Below are positions 15,275-24,859 of a DNA stretch of 64,000 nt, piece by piece. A program made the translations under genes and the position numbers. The notes beneath the pieces are model-generated. The model ran no database searches, was not told the DNA's origin, and worked only from the letters and a program-made list of their open reading frames with translations. Source of the stretch: Haloarchaeobius sp. HME9146 (lineage in GTDB: Archaea; Halobacteriota; Halobacteria; Halobacteriales; Natrialbaceae); contig NZ_JAODVR010000001.1 in NCBI RefSeq assembly GCF_025399835.1, positions 3,426,122 through 3,490,121 on the forward strand. The letters are read 5' to 3'. The stretch's first letter is position 1; each line of letters begins with the position of its first letter.

Positions 15275-17043
15275 TCGCCCTCCTCCGTCACCGTGATCGG
15301 TTCCGTCGGGACCTCCGGGGCCGGCGTGTCGTCGTCCACGAACGGGTACCACGACTGCTTCGCGTCGGTGAGACACGGGTCCTCGTACCCGTCGACCTCC
15401 TCGGGCTCGGCGAGTTCGATGAGCGTCTCCTGCCCGGTCGCGTTCACCCACTCGCGGAAGGTCTGGCCGTCCTGGCGCAGGGCGGCGTACGCCTCCACGA
15501 GGTTCTTGAGGAGGCCAGGGACCTCGTCGGCGGGCACGCGCTGGCGGACCCACTCGATGAAGGTTGGCTCCTCCCCGATGCCGCCGCCGACACCGACGTC
15601 CATCGCCTCGACCATCTCGCCGTTCTTGCGGGCCCGCATGCCCTGGAGGCCGATGTCGGCGGTCATCGCCTGGCCACAGTCGGCGGTACAGCCCGAGAAG
15701 TGTATCTTGATGCGCTCGACGTCGTCGGGCAGTTCGACGTTGGCCCGGAGCCACCGGAGCATGATGGCCATGCGGGCCTTCGTCTCCGTGAGTGCGAGCG
15801 AGCAGAACTCGGTGCCCGTACAGGCCATCGCGCCGCGGACGAACGGGTTCGGTTCCGGCTTGTGCGTCTCGAGCAGGGGTTCAGCGAGCAACTCGTCGAG
15901 TGCCGCATCCGGGACGTCCACGACGACCGGGTTCTGCCGGCGGGTGAGTCGGATCTCCCCGGACCCGTACTCGTCGGCCAGGTCCGCGAGTTCGATGGTC
16001 TCCTCGGCGGTCATCCGACCGACCGGGACGTTCAGTCCGACGTAGTTCCGCCCGTCGCGCTGGTCGTACACGCCGACGTGGTCGTGCGCGCCGCGCTCGG
16101 TGGGCTTCCCGGCGTTGTAGGTGTACTCGCCGCGGAAGTCGGTGCCTGCGCGTTCCAGGTCGAAATCCAGACGTTCGTCCAGTTCTTCGCGGATGGCGTC
16201 GGTGCCCCAGTCGTCGACGAAGAACCGGGCGCGGTTCTTCGCGCGGTTCTGCCGGTTCCCCTCCTCGTGATACAGTTCGACGAACGTCCGGACCGTCTCG
16301 ACGGCCTGCTCCGGCCGAACGAACAGGTCCAGCGGGCGGGCAGGTCGGGGTTCACGACCGCCCAGGCCGCCGCCGACCCGGACGTTGAAGCCCGGCGTCT
16401 CCTCCCCGTCGATGAACTTGTGCGCCGGTTCGAGCCCCACGTCGTTGATGGAGTCCTGCGCACAGCCCTGGCGACAGCCAGTCACCGAGATGTTGAACTT
16501 CCGGGGCATGTTGCTGAGCGCGTCGTCGTTCCGGATGGTCTCCTGGATCTCGTCGAGGATTCCCCGCGAATCGACGTACTCCTCGGCCTTCCCGGCGACG
16601 GGGCAGCCCGAGATGTTCCGCATCGTGTCACCGCCGGCAGACCGGGAGGAGACGCCTGCCGCCTCCAGTTTCTCCCAGACCTCGGGGATGTCTTTCAGCT
16701 CGAGCCAGTGCAACTGGATGGACTGTCTGGTCGTGAAGTCGACCCAGCCGTTCCCGAACTCGGGGTTCTCTGCGGGTCCGGTCGCGTAGTCGCGGGCGAC
16801 CTCGCCGATGGCCCGGAGCTGGCCCGGTTCGAGGATGCCCCCGCAGTTCGTCAGCCGCATCATGAAGTACGACTCCTGTCCCGAGCGCTGGTGGAACACG
16901 CCCCAGAACTTGAAGCGCGTGAACCACTCGTCGCGTTCGTCCTCCGGGATGGAGGCGAAGCCGCGCTCTGCGAACTCCTCTATCTTCTCCCGGACCGCAT
17001 CACCGTACAGCTCGCCTTTCACGTCCTCTTTCTTGTGTGCCAT
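15271..17043 (-). CDS. nasD: Ferredoxin-nitrite reductase NasD (siroheme)
   Basis: A 590-residue siroheme/4Fe-4S reductase converting nitrite to ammonium. Two nitrite/sulfite reductase halves are visible. The cluster ligands appear as CTGTEFC (CX5C) near residue 410 and SGCTADCGQAM (CX3C) near 445. SGCPVAG and CRQGCAQD in the first half match the paired repeat. Absence of an extra flavin domain favours ferredoxin as donor. The ATG at 17043 is chosen; an in-frame GTG at 17055 lies too close to the GAGGTG ribosome site. It is first in the minus-strand nitrate operon, following a 13-codon leader ORF. Confidence 0.93.
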   Translation of the reverse strand: MAHKKEDVKGELYGDAVREKIEEFAERGFASIPEDERDEWFTRFKFWGVFHQRSGQESYFMMRLTNCGGILEPGQLRAIGEVARDYATGPAENPEFGNGWVDFTTRQSIQLHWLELKDIPEVWEKLEAAGVSSRSAGGDTMRNISGCPVAGKAEEYVDSRGILDEIQETIRNDDALSNMPRKFNISVTGCRQGCAQDSINDVGLEPAHKFIDGEETPGFNVRVGGGLGGREPRPARPLDLFVRPEQAVETVRTFVELYHEEGNRQNRAKNRARFFVDDWGTDAIREELDERLDFDLERAGTDFRGEYTYNAGKPTERGAHDHVGVYDQRDGRNYVGLNVPVGRMTAEETIELADLADEYGSGEIRLTRRQNPVVVDVPDAALDELLAEPLLETHKPEPNPFVRGAMACTGTEFCSLALTETKARMAIMLRWLRANVELPDDVERIKIHFSGCTADCGQAMTADIGLQGMRARKNGEMVEAMDVGVGGGIGEEPTFIEWVRQRVPADEVPGLLKNLVEAYAALRQDGQTFREWVNATGQETLIELAEPEEVDGYEDPCLTDAKQSWYPFVDDDTPAPEVPTEPITVTEEGE

Positions 17044-17045
17044 GC

Positions 17046-17087
17046 TCAGGCACACACCTCATCCGCACGCTGGACTTCTTCAGCCAT
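17046..17087 (-). CDS. Possible 13-codon leader peptide ahead of nasD
   Basis: ATG at 17087 encodes MAEEVQRADEVCA and stops at TGA 17048-17046, two bases before the nasD ATG. A TATA-like box lies about 30 bases before this ATG, so a transcript from it would start at or near the leader codon (leaderless). The GAGGTG that could load ribosomes for nasD lies inside the leader's last codons. It could couple or regulate nasD translation. Confidence 0.45.
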   Translation of the reverse strand: MAEEVQRADEVCA

Positions 17088-17113
17088 TTTCGTTTTTTCA
17101 GTCCAAACGCCCA

Positions 17114-17120
17114 CATATAT
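17114..17120 (-). promoter_or_regulatory. TATA-like box of the nitrate operon
   Basis: On the minus strand ATATATG, preceded by an A-rich ATAACCG that could be the BRE, is the only AT-rich core element close upstream of nasD. It lies about 27-33 bases before the leader ATG. The gap up to 17317 is AT-rich for this genome and probably also holds regulator sites, none of which is recognised. Confidence 0.5.
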
Positions 17121-17317
17121 CGGTTATCGTTAATCAAGTGTTGACAGTTACGAGACTACACAGGTCATGTGGTAACCCCGGGTATGGACAAGGAACTGGA
17201 AGGTGTTTATACAGTTAATATGATATGAACGTCCGTGTGAAATCCTGCCACAGGTCGGCGCGCCGGCGGTAGTGTCGCCACTGGCAGGCCGAACACAGAG
17301 AAGTCCGCCGGGACCGC

Positions 17318-18286
17318 CTAGTCGTCGGATGCGCCGCCGTCACCGGCGACGATGTCACCGAGACCGTCGACCGGCCGGTCCGGGTTCGCGTCGCGGGCCG
17401 CCGTCGAGAGGCCCAGCTGGTAGGAGTTCTCGTGCGCCTCGCGGAGCCGGGTCCGGCCGCGGTGGACCGACACGTCTCCGTTGAGGTGCAGGCGGACCGC
17501 CTCGAGGAGCGCCTCGGCCTCGAGGGGCTGGCCGCGCTCCTTGAGGTCGCCGATGCTCGCGTCGTCGGGGACGTCGAACGCGCGCTGGGTGATGATGGGC
17601 CCCTGGTCGAGGTCCGTCGTCACGTAGTGCGCGGTGACGCCCGCGATGCGGACGCCCTCCTCCAGTGCCTGCCGGTAGGCCTTCGCGCCCGGGAACGCCG
17701 GGAGCAGGCTCGGGTGGATGTTGATGATGCGGTCCTCGTACCGGAAGACGACGTCCGGGCTGAGGATGCGCATGTAGCGTGCGAGGACGATGAGGTCCGC
17801 GTCGTACTCCGCGAGCAGGTCCAGTATCTCCTCCTCGTCGGGCGTCCCTTTCTCGTCACCGACGTCGTGGAACGGAATCTCGTACTTCTGGGCGAGGGGC
17901 TCGAGGTCGTCGTGGTTGGCGATAACGACCGAGATGTCCGCGCCGAGGTCGCCGCTGGCCCACGCCTGGAACAGGCGCTCGAGACAGTGGCTCTCCTGCG
18001 TGGCGAGGACGGCGATCTGCTGGGTCTCCCGGTCGCTCGGGAACCGGACCTGCACGTCCACGCCGAGGTCGTCCCCCAGGTCGTGGAGGTCGTCGCGCAG
18101 GGTCTCGGGCTTGCAGACCATGTCCGTCGTATCGACGTGCATGGTCATCCGGAAGATATCGTCCCGGACCGCCTGGTCGAGGTCCTCGATGTTGATTCCG
18201 CGCTCGAACAGCAACGAGGTGACGCGTGCGATGAGTCCAGTCTTGTCTCCTCCGATGACCGTAATTTCGGTCAAGTCAGTCGTCAT
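17318..18286 (-). CDS. purU: Formyltetrahydrofolate deformylase-type protein (PurU)
   Basis: A 322-residue protein: an ACT-type domain at about 1-85 (ITVIGGDKTGLIARVTSLLF), then a formyl-transferase domain. Catalytic-site residues are visible: the asparagine in VIANHDDL near 128, the histidine in INIHPSLLPAFPG near 195, and the aspartate in HYVTTDLDQGPI near 229. PurU hydrolyses 10-formyl-THF to formate and THF. A C-terminal extension of about 60 residues beyond the core is haloarchaeal. AGGAGGTGGT with good spacing fixes the ATG at 18286. Confidence 0.9.
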   Translation of the reverse strand: MTTDLTEITVIGGDKTGLIARVTSLLFERGINIEDLDQAVRDDIFRMTMHVDTTDMVCKPETLRDDLHDLGDDLGVDVQVRFPSDRETQQIAVLATQESHCLERLFQAWASGDLGADISVVIANHDDLEPLAQKYEIPFHDVGDEKGTPDEEEILDLLAEYDADLIVLARYMRILSPDVVFRYEDRIINIHPSLLPAFPGAKAYRQALEEGVRIAGVTAHYVTTDLDQGPIITQRAFDVPDDASIGDLKERGQPLEAEALLEAVRLHLNGDVSVHRGRTRLREAHENSYQLGLSTAARDANPDRPVDGLGDIVAGDGGASDD

Positions 18287-18385
18287 CGACACCACCTCCT
18301 GATGCTGCTCGAAAGAGACATCACGATAGGCTCAGGCGACTGGGGGGCAAAAGACTTCGTATCCGTGCGAAGGTTACGCCCGGCC

Positions 18386-19003
18386 TCAGGAGATGGAGAC
18401 CGCGACCTCGTTCTCCCGCATGAACGGCGGCGTCCACGGGTCGTCGTAGCCCATGAAGAACGGCTCGCCGGTGGGTTCGATGCCGTGGCTCTCCAGGGTC
18501 CGGAGCAGTTCGTCCTCCTTCGCGTCGACCGTCTTCGAACTCGCCCAGCCCGAGAACGAGAGCACCGCGAGGTTGCGCGGGCCGACGAGTTCGAGCGACA
18601 CGAGGTCGTCCAGCGGCTCCGGGGCGTCCTCGTAGTCGTAGTCTGCGGGCAGGTAGAACGACATGGTGACGCCCTCGGGGACCTGGCTCGACGTGACGGG
18701 GGCGGTCATCGGGATGGTCTCGCCCTCCATCGCGACGGGGGTGGTCATCGACACCTTCTCGCCCAGCGTGTTGTTCCCGGAGATGTACCGGAACAGCCGG
18801 CGGAACGCCTCGTCGCCGGAACTCGCGGTCGTACTGACCGCGATGGTCGCGGGGTACCGGCGGAGCTCGATACCGTCGAAGTGGGCGACGCGGTCGTACT
18901 GGACTCGTTCGGTCGTGTAGTCGACGTAGAGGCCCCAGGCCGTCCACAGGCCCAGCACACCCGCGAGGAACCCGGCTCCGGCGTAGAGGATGCGACGCTT
19001 CAT
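18386..19003 (-). CDS. Membrane-anchored SOUL heme-binding family protein
   Basis: A 205-residue protein with an N-terminal hydrophobic segment (about 5-27), then a SOUL/HBP domain. Family marks are FDGIELRRYPATIAVST near 44, GDEAFRRLFRYISGNN near 65, the KVSMTTPVAME and IPMTAPVTSS repeats, and WTPPFMRENEVAVSI at the end, where SOUL proteins usually have a similar PP-containing tail. SOUL proteins bind heme or tetrapyrroles, but the function in archaea is not established. The hydrophobic segment may anchor it facing outward. Isolated gene between convergent purU and divergent purS. Confidence 0.88.
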   Translation of the reverse strand: MKRRILYAGAGFLAGVLGLWTAWGLYVDYTTERVQYDRVAHFDGIELRRYPATIAVSTTASSGDEAFRRLFRYISGNNTLGEKVSMTTPVAMEGETIPMTAPVTSSQVPEGVTMSFYLPADYDYEDAPEPLDDLVSLELVGPRNLAVLSFSGWASSKTVDAKEDELLRTLESHGIEPTGEPFFMGYDDPWTPPFMRENEVAVSIS

Positions 19004-19135
19004 ACCCTATAGTGGCACCGAGAGAGCATAACCCACGTGCCGAACACGCCAGGTCGCCCGCGAGTAGTATCCACGTTCGTGTCCATCCGGGCGCTTCCAA
19101 AACCCCTATCATGCATGACCACGCACCATCGACCG

Positions 19136-19390
19136 ATGACTGGCTACACCGCCACGGTGACCGTCCGACTCAAGCAGGGGGTGCTCGACCCCGAGGCCGA
19201 GACGACCAAGCGCGCGCTCGAACGCCTCGGCTTCGACCTGCAGGACCTCCGGTCGGCCGACCGCTTCGAGGTGGACCTGGACGCCGAAACCGACGAGGAC
19301 GCCCGCGAACGCGCCTCGGAGATGGCCGAGCGACTGCTCGCCAACCCGACCATCCACGACTACGACGTGGAGGTCGCCGAGCAGGGATGA
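19136..19390 (+). CDS. purS: FGAM synthase subunit PurS
   Basis: An 84-residue PurS with the usual pattern: a beta strand YTATVTVRLKQGVLDPEAET, a helix TKRALERLGF, and a final strand around VEVAEQG. It dimerises and bridges PurL and PurQ in formylglycinamidine ribonucleotide synthesis. The ATG at 19136 is chosen because the family starts directly before the first beta strand; an earlier frame start adds 33 unrelated residues. The stop overlaps the purQ start (ATGA). purL is not in the window. Confidence 0.93.
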   Translation: MTGYTATVTVRLKQGVLDPEAETTKRALERLGFDLQDLRSADRFEVDLDAETDEDARERASEMAERLLANPTIHDYDVEVAEQG

Positions 19391-20076
19391 CCGTCGCCAT
19401 CATCCGCTTCGGCGGCTCGAACTGCGACCGCGACGCCCTGGGCGCGCTCACCGACCTCGATATCGACGCCGAGATCGTCTGGCACGAGGACGGCCTCCCC
19501 GAGGACACGACGGGCATCATGCTCCCCGGTGGCTTCTCCTACGGGGACTATCTCCGTGCCGGCGCGATGGCGGCCCGCTCCCCCGTGATGAACGAGGTCC
19601 GCGAACTCGCCAGCGATGGCGTGCCCGTCCTCGGCGTCTGCAACGGCGCGCAGGTGGGCTGTGAGTCCGGGCTCACCGAGGGCGCGTTTACCACGAACGC
19701 GAGCGCCCGCTTCCAGTGCGAACACGTCTATCTCCGCGTCGAGCGCGCGGACACCCCCTGGACCGAGGGGTACGAGGAAGGCGAGGTCATCCAGTTGCCC
19801 ATCGCCCACGGTGAGGGCCGCTACGAGGTCGACGAGGACCGTCTCACCCAGCTGGAGACCGAGGACCGAATCCTCTTTCGCTACTGCGACGAGACCGGCG
19901 AACTGACCGAGGACGCCAACCCGAACGGGTCGAAGCACAACGTCGCCGGTATCCTCGGCGAGCACGACTCGGTCGCCGTCCTGATGCCCCATCCCGAGCG
20001 CGCGGCGCTGGAAGACATCGGCGGTATCGACGGTCGCCCCCTCCTTCGGGGGTTCGCCAGAGCCGTCGCGGAGTAG
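19387..20076 (+). CDS. purQ: FGAM synthase glutaminase subunit PurQ
   Basis: A 229-residue class I glutamine amidotransferase delivering ammonia to PurL. The oxyanion strand LPGGFSYGDYLRAGA is near residue 44, the nucleophile elbow GVCNGAQ near 84, and the His/Glu pair in MPHPERA near 202. The length is normal for PurQ. Its start overlaps the purS stop by four bases, so the two are translationally coupled. This pairing, without purL, is common in archaea. Confidence 0.95.
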   Translation: MTVAIIRFGGSNCDRDALGALTDLDIDAEIVWHEDGLPEDTTGIMLPGGFSYGDYLRAGAMAARSPVMNEVRELASDGVPVLGVCNGAQVGCESGLTEGAFTTNASARFQCEHVYLRVERADTPWTEGYEEGEVIQLPIAHGEGRYEVDEDRLTQLETEDRILFRYCDETGELTEDANPNGSKHNVAGILGEHDSVAVLMPHPERAALEDIGGIDGRPLLRGFARAVAE

Positions 20077-20227
20077 CGCAGAACCGCCCGTAGCGACCCT
20101 ATTCCTCGAGTATTTCCGACTTTTCCGGGCCGAACTCAGCAGCCGTAATGGCTCAAAGATATAAGAGTGTGCAGGGATAGGGTTGAGGTGAAACAGGGGT
20201 GTGGGGCTACCCCGACAGAGCCAGAGA

Positions 20228-23200
20228 ATGACGGATGGTGGAACACGCGTCCTCGTCGTCGGCTTCACGCCGGACGAGGCGAATCAGATGCTGCCCACGC
20301 CCCCAGAACGCGTCGTGACCGCGGCGGACACCGCGACCGCACTCGACGCTGTAACGAGCGATGGCGCAATCGACTGCGTCGTCAGCGACTACCAGCTCCC
20401 CGACGGCGACGCCTTCGACCTCTACGACGCGCTTTCCGACGGCACCGACACCGTCCCGTTCCTCCTCTACACCGCCGAGGGCGACGAAACGGTTGCCGGT
20501 CGCGCCCTCGCCGCCGGGATGGACGCCTACGTGCCCGCCAGCGACGGCGTCGACACCCTGCAGTCCCGACTCGCTGCCGCACTCGACTCGGAGGCGGCCA
20601 CGGTCGACCGGGACCGCCTCGAACTCGTCTACGAGCAGGCACCACTCGCCATCGTCGAGTCCGATCCCGACGGGAACGTCGCCGCCTGGAACGATGGTGC
20701 GACCGACCTGTTCGGCCACACCCGCGCCGAAGCCCTCGGCGAGAACCTCATCGACCTGGTCGTCCCCCCGGAGGAACGCGCAGTCGTCCGGGAGGTGTGC
20801 GAACGGAACCTCTCGCGGGCCGCCGTCGACGTCAACGTCAACGGGAACGTGACGAAAGACGGCGACCGGCTCACGTGCGAGTGGTACAACACGTCCCTGA
20901 CCGACGAGGACGGGAACATCGTCGGCTCGCTCTCGTTCGTCCAGAACGTGACCGACCGGGTCGGCCGCCGGGAGACCGTCGAGGACCTCCAGGCGATGTC
21001 GCGCGAACTCATCCGCATCGAAGAACGCGAGCGCGTCGCCGAGTTCGCGGTCGAGGCCGCCCGCAGCGTGCTCGACCAGACGTACACGGCAGTGTTGCTG
21101 TACGACGAGTGCGAGGATGTCCTGGTCCCCGCAGCCACTACCGACGAGGCCGAAGCCATGCTGGCCGATACCGACGAGTTCGACGGCGACAAGAGCCTCA
21201 CCTGGGAGGTGTTCGCGTCGGGTGAAGCGACCATCATCAACGAACGCGCCAACGAGCGGACGCTGCTTCCCGAGGACTCGGGCATGCAGAGCACGCTGGT
21301 CGTCCCGCTCGGCGACCACGGCGTGCTCGCGTTCGCCGACGAGGGCCCCGACGGGTTCGACCAGACCGAGGCGCACCTGGCCGGCATCCTCGCGTCGACC
21401 ACGACGGCGGCTCTCGACCGGAGCGCCCAGGGCGAGGAACTCCGCCGCCAGCAGGCCATCGTCGAGGCCGCCGGCGACGCCGTCTTCGCGCTCGACGAGG
21501 ACGCCTACTTCCGGACAGTCAACGACGCGATGACCGAGTTGACCGGCTACGACCGCGAGTCGTTGCTCGACATGCCCGCCTCGGAGATACTCGACGCCGA
21601 GTACCTCGAACGGGGGCGGACCGAACTCCTCGACCTCATCGACGACGACGACCGCGATTCGACCACCTTCGAGGTCGAGGTGCAGACCGCGGACGGGGAC
21701 CGCGTCCCCTGCGAGGCCACCCTCGCCCTCCTGCCCGACGAGTCGAGCTTCGACGGCACCGCCGTCGTGGTCCGGGACATCACCGAACGAAAACGCATGG
21801 CGGACGAACTCGTCGAGCAGAAACGCAAGATAGAGAACCTCCACGGGGTCGCCTCGGACCTCGACGACTGCGAGACTGAGGCCGAGATATGGGACCTCAC
21901 CGTCGAGGCGGCCGAGGGCATCCTCGATTTCGACATCTGTGGCGTCGACCGCGTCGAGGGCGAGTACCTCGTCTCGGCCGGCATCTCCTCCGAGATAGAG
22001 CCACAGGGCTACAAGAAGCGCTCGCACGTCTCCGACGGCATCGCGGGCAAGACACACCGCACCGGCCGGTCGTTCCTCATCGACGATATCCAGGGCGACA
22101 ACGAGGCCACGCCCGAGCACCGGACCTACCGGTCGCTGCTGTCGGTCCCCATCGACGACAAGGGCGTCTTCCAGGCCGTCTCTGACGAGGTCGCCGGGTT
22201 CGACGAGTCCGACCTCGAACTCGCCGAACTCCTGGCGAGCCACGTCGCCGACGCCATCGAACAACTGCAGTTCGAGGCGCAACTGCTGAACGAGCGCGAC
22301 CTGTTCGCGGCCCTGTTCGAGAACGTCCCCGACCCGGTGGTCTACGCCCATCACACGGACGACGAGCCCGTCATCCAGGAGGTGAACGCGGCGTTCGAGC
22401 GCGTCTTCGGGTACAAGCAGGCAGAGATCGCGGGCGAGCCGCTCGACGACCTCATCGTGCCGCCGGACCGCCACGCCGAGTCGGACTACATCAACGAGCG
22501 CTCGCAGGCCGGTGAACTGGTCGAACAGGAGGTGAAACGTCGGACGACGGACGGTCTCCGTGACTTCCTGATGACCGTCGTCCCGGTCGAGTTCGACGCG
22601 AAGAACCCCCGCACGTTCGGCGTCTACACCGACATCACCGAGCGCAAGGAGCGCCAGAAGCGCGTCGAGATACTGAATCGCGTCTTGCGACACGACCTGC
22701 GCAACGGGATGAACATCATCCGTGGCTCGGCCGAGATGCTCGCGGACGTGGTCGAGGGGACGACCGCCGTCGGCTACGCCGAGACCATCCTCAGCCGGGC
22801 GGACGACCTCGTCAGCCTCGCCGAGAAGACCCGGGCGGTCGAGCGCACGCTGGACCGCGACCACACGGCCACCGGCCCGGTCGACCTCCACGAGAGCGTC
22901 CAGACCGCCATCTCGCGGCTCACCCGGGAGTACCCGCAGGCGACCATCACCACCGACCTCCCCGAGGACGCCGCGGTCCGCGCCGACGACCTGCTCCGGA
23001 CCGCCATCTACCACGTCATCGAGAACGCACTCCAGCACAACGACACCGACGACCCACACGTCCACGTCACGGCGCTCCAGGACGAGGGGTCGGACCAGTT
23101 CCTGCGACTCTCCGTCGCCGACAACGGCCCCGGCATCCCGGAGGAAGAGCGCGCACTCATCGCGGAAGAACAGGAGATAACGCAGCTCAGACACGCCAGC

Positions 23201-23347
23201 GGGCTCGGCCTCTGGCTGGTCAACTGGGTGGTCACGCAGTGTGGCGGCTGGCTGTCGTTCGAGGACAACGACCCGCGCGGGACCGTCGTCACCATGACGG
23301 TCCCGCTCGCGGTCGCCGACGAGACCGTGCAACCGGCCGACGACTGA
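20228..23347 (+). CDS. Large multi-domain sensor histidine kinase (receiver-PAS-GAF-PAS-GAF-PAS)
   Basis: A 1039-residue cytoplasmic sensor kinase. Order: receiver-like domain (about 5-120) with a phospho-acceptor-like aspartate in VVSDYQLPDGD but no clear receiver lysine; PAS (about 135-260); GAF (about 275-400); PAS (about 405-525); GAF (about 535-690); PAS (about 690-810); HisKA with RVLRHDLRNGMNII near 818; HATPase with ENALQHND near 932, DNGPGIP, and a G2 box LGLWLVNWV near 991. The ATG at 20228 begins the domain directly. A TATA-like element lies at about 20156. No response regulator is adjacent. Confidence 0.9.
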   Translation: MTDGGTRVLVVGFTPDEANQMLPTPPERVVTAADTATALDAVTSDGAIDCVVSDYQLPDGDAFDLYDALSDGTDTVPFLLYTAEGDETVAGRALAAGMDAYVPASDGVDTLQSRLAAALDSEAATVDRDRLELVYEQAPLAIVESDPDGNVAAWNDGATDLFGHTRAEALGENLIDLVVPPEERAVVREVCERNLSRAAVDVNVNGNVTKDGDRLTCEWYNTSLTDEDGNIVGSLSFVQNVTDRVGRRETVEDLQAMSRELIRIEERERVAEFAVEAARSVLDQTYTAVLLYDECEDVLVPAATTDEAEAMLADTDEFDGDKSLTWEVFASGEATIINERANERTLLPEDSGMQSTLVVPLGDHGVLAFADEGPDGFDQTEAHLAGILASTTTAALDRSAQGEELRRQQAIVEAAGDAVFALDEDAYFRTVNDAMTELTGYDRESLLDMPASEILDAEYLERGRTELLDLIDDDDRDSTTFEVEVQTADGDRVPCEATLALLPDESSFDGTAVVVRDITERKRMADELVEQKRKIENLHGVASDLDDCETEAEIWDLTVEAAEGILDFDICGVDRVEGEYLVSAGISSEIEPQGYKKRSHVSDGIAGKTHRTGRSFLIDDIQGDNEATPEHRTYRSLLSVPIDDKGVFQAVSDEVAGFDESDLELAELLASHVADAIEQLQFEAQLLNERDLFAALFENVPDPVVYAHHTDDEPVIQEVNAAFERVFGYKQAEIAGEPLDDLIVPPDRHAESDYINERSQAGELVEQEVKRRTTDGLRDFLMTVVPVEFDAKNPRTFGVYTDITERKERQKRVEILNRVLRHDLRNGMNIIRGSAEMLADVVEGTTAVGYAETILSRADDLVSLAEKTRAVERTLDRDHTATGPVDLHESVQTAISRLTREYPQATITTDLPEDAAVRADDLLRTAIYHVIENALQHNDTDDPHVHVTALQDEGSDQFLRLSVADNGPGIPEEERALIAEEQEITQLRHASGLGLWLVNWVVTQCGGWLSFEDNDPRGTVVTMTVPLAVADETVQPADD

Positions 23348-23368
23348 GCCGTCCTCGCGACTCCTCGC

Positions 23369-24445
23369 CTATTCGACCAGCGGCATGTTGAACGTCGTCT
23401 CGTTCTCGAGGACGTGCTCCCACGTCGCCTCGCACTCGCAGGAGACCTGCTCGAAGACGGTCGGGTCCTGGCGCAGGTCGAAGTCCTTGATGGCTTTCTG
23501 CACCCGGTCGTCGCACTCGCCGCAGTTGTGCGGGCCGCGCTCGGAGCCGTGGCCGACCGGGTCCGAGACGACGATGACGTCCTCGTCGGCGGTCGATTCG
23601 AGCACCCTGGCGACCGACCAGAGCCACGGCGGCCGGTAGCCACCGCGGAAGAACAGGTCGTCGACCATGGTGTAGCGCTGGACGTTACACGGGTTCATCG
23701 AGACGGTGTGACAGCCCTCGACGGCGGCACAGCGCCGGACCGAGGACTGCATATCCTCGAGTGCCTCCGGCTCCGAGAGGAACGGCGGCTTCATCAGGAG
23801 ATAGGCCTTCACGCCGGCGTCGGCGGCGACGGCCTCGGCGCAGGCGTCCTCGAAGTCCGCGAAGTCGAAGTACTTGTTCACGCAGTCGTGACGGACGCGG
23901 TCGGTGGCGGTCTCGAGGCCGACGGCCACGTCGGTGTCGAGACCCTGCTCGACGAACTCGTCGAGTTTCGCCTCGGTCACGAAATCCGGGAGCGACTCGA
24001 CGACGATGCGCTCGCGGTCGCCGAACGTCTCCGCGATGGCCTGGCGGGTCTCGGCCGGGACCTCGCGCTCGTCGAGGAACGACCCGGAGGTGTAGATCTT
24101 GATGAGGCCCGACTTCTCGTCTGCTTCCTCGGCCTCGTGGTCGAGACAGACCTGTATCTGGTCCATCAGCGCCTCGTGGGAGACGGAGCCGCCCTCGACC
24201 GATTCCGCGACGTAGCCACACATCGTGCAGCCGCCGGCGCGGGCCCAGCGACAGCCGCCCGTGTTGAGGATGATGGTCAGCGACTGGTAGACGCCACTGG
24301 GCGTGTTGTCCTCGTCCAGCCAGACCCGCGTCGGCTCGTGCGGGTCGTACGTCTTGTCCTTCTTGGCGCGGATGTCGCGCATCACCTTGTTGTGCGCGTC
24401 CATCCCCTTGCCCTTCTCGTAGACCTCGGGCGTGGGCTTGCTCAT
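23369..24445 (-). CDS. raSEA: Archaeosine synthase radical SAM subunit RaSEA
   Basis: A 358-residue radical SAM protein with the unusual spacing CRWARAGGCTMC (CX7CX2C) near residues 65-77, which marks RaSEA. RaSEA acts with ArcS to convert the lysine-preQ0 intermediate at position 15 of tRNA to archaeosine. YTSGSFLDE and ETATDRVRHDCVNKYF segments are family-like, and cysteine pairs CGEC and CECE near the end may bind another metal. arcS and tgtA of the same pathway lie 16-21 kb downstream. Stands alone between two convergent or unrelated genes. Confidence 0.93.
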   Translation of the reverse strand: MSKPTPEVYEKGKGMDAHNKVMRDIRAKKDKTYDPHEPTRVWLDEDNTPSGVYQSLTIILNTGGCRWARAGGCTMCGYVAESVEGGSVSHEALMDQIQVCLDHEAEEADEKSGLIKIYTSGSFLDEREVPAETRQAIAETFGDRERIVVESLPDFVTEAKLDEFVEQGLDTDVAVGLETATDRVRHDCVNKYFDFADFEDACAEAVAADAGVKAYLLMKPPFLSEPEALEDMQSSVRRCAAVEGCHTVSMNPCNVQRYTMVDDLFFRGGYRPPWLWSVARVLESTADEDVIVVSDPVGHGSERGPHNCGECDDRVQKAIKDFDLRQDPTVFEQVSCECEATWEHVLENETTFNMPLVE

Positions 24446-24509
24446 TGGCAGAAACCAGCGGGTCGGCGCGTAAATCGGCTTCGGGTCGGGTCGTCGCCCG
24501 GGGCAACCG

Positions 24510-24737
24510 TCAGTGCCGGTCGCGCAGTTCGTCCACCAGCAGCCCGAACGGCAGGATCAGGGGTGCGAGCAGACCGAGCGAGAGCGTCCCGACGTTCGTC
24601 GTGATGGGCGGGGCGTAGCCGGCCTCTGGCGTCCCACCGAGAAGGACGAACCCGGCGGCGACGACGCCCGTGAGGGCGAGCGCGATGAGGACGGTCGGGA
24701 GCGGTTCCTCGGACTGTGATGCTCGTTGCGTCGACAT
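24510..24737 (-). CDS. Small two-span membrane protein
   Basis: A 75-residue protein with two hydrophobic segments, about 15-33 (VLIALALTGVVAAGFVLLG) and 45-66 (VGTLSLGLLAPLILPFGLLV), and polar ends. The ATG at 24737 is chosen because the upstream in-frame extension is not protein-like. Nothing points to a function. It is divergent from the CHAT-like gene at 24860. Confidence 0.6.
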   Translation of the reverse strand: MSTQRASQSEEPLPTVLIALALTGVVAAGFVLLGGTPEAGYAPPITTNVGTLSLGLLAPLILPFGLLVDELRDRH

Positions 24738-24859
24738 ACAGACGGTGCTATACACGCCACGGAAAAACGGGTCTCGACCGTTCCAAGCGGATGAGAATCG
24801 GGCCGCCACGGTGGGGGTCGCCCACAACAGTTTAGCACGCCTTCGTCGTAGCCGAGGCC

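Noticed and set aside
20077..20227. A tRNA or terminator between purQ and the large kinase
   Set aside because: There is no cloverleaf. The AT-rich element near 20156 is better explained as the kinase promoter.
20207..23332. A 1041-codon minus-strand frame opposite the large sensor kinase
   Set aside because: It mirrors the kinase gene codon for codon; the plus frame has clear PAS, GAF, HisKA and HATPase motifs.
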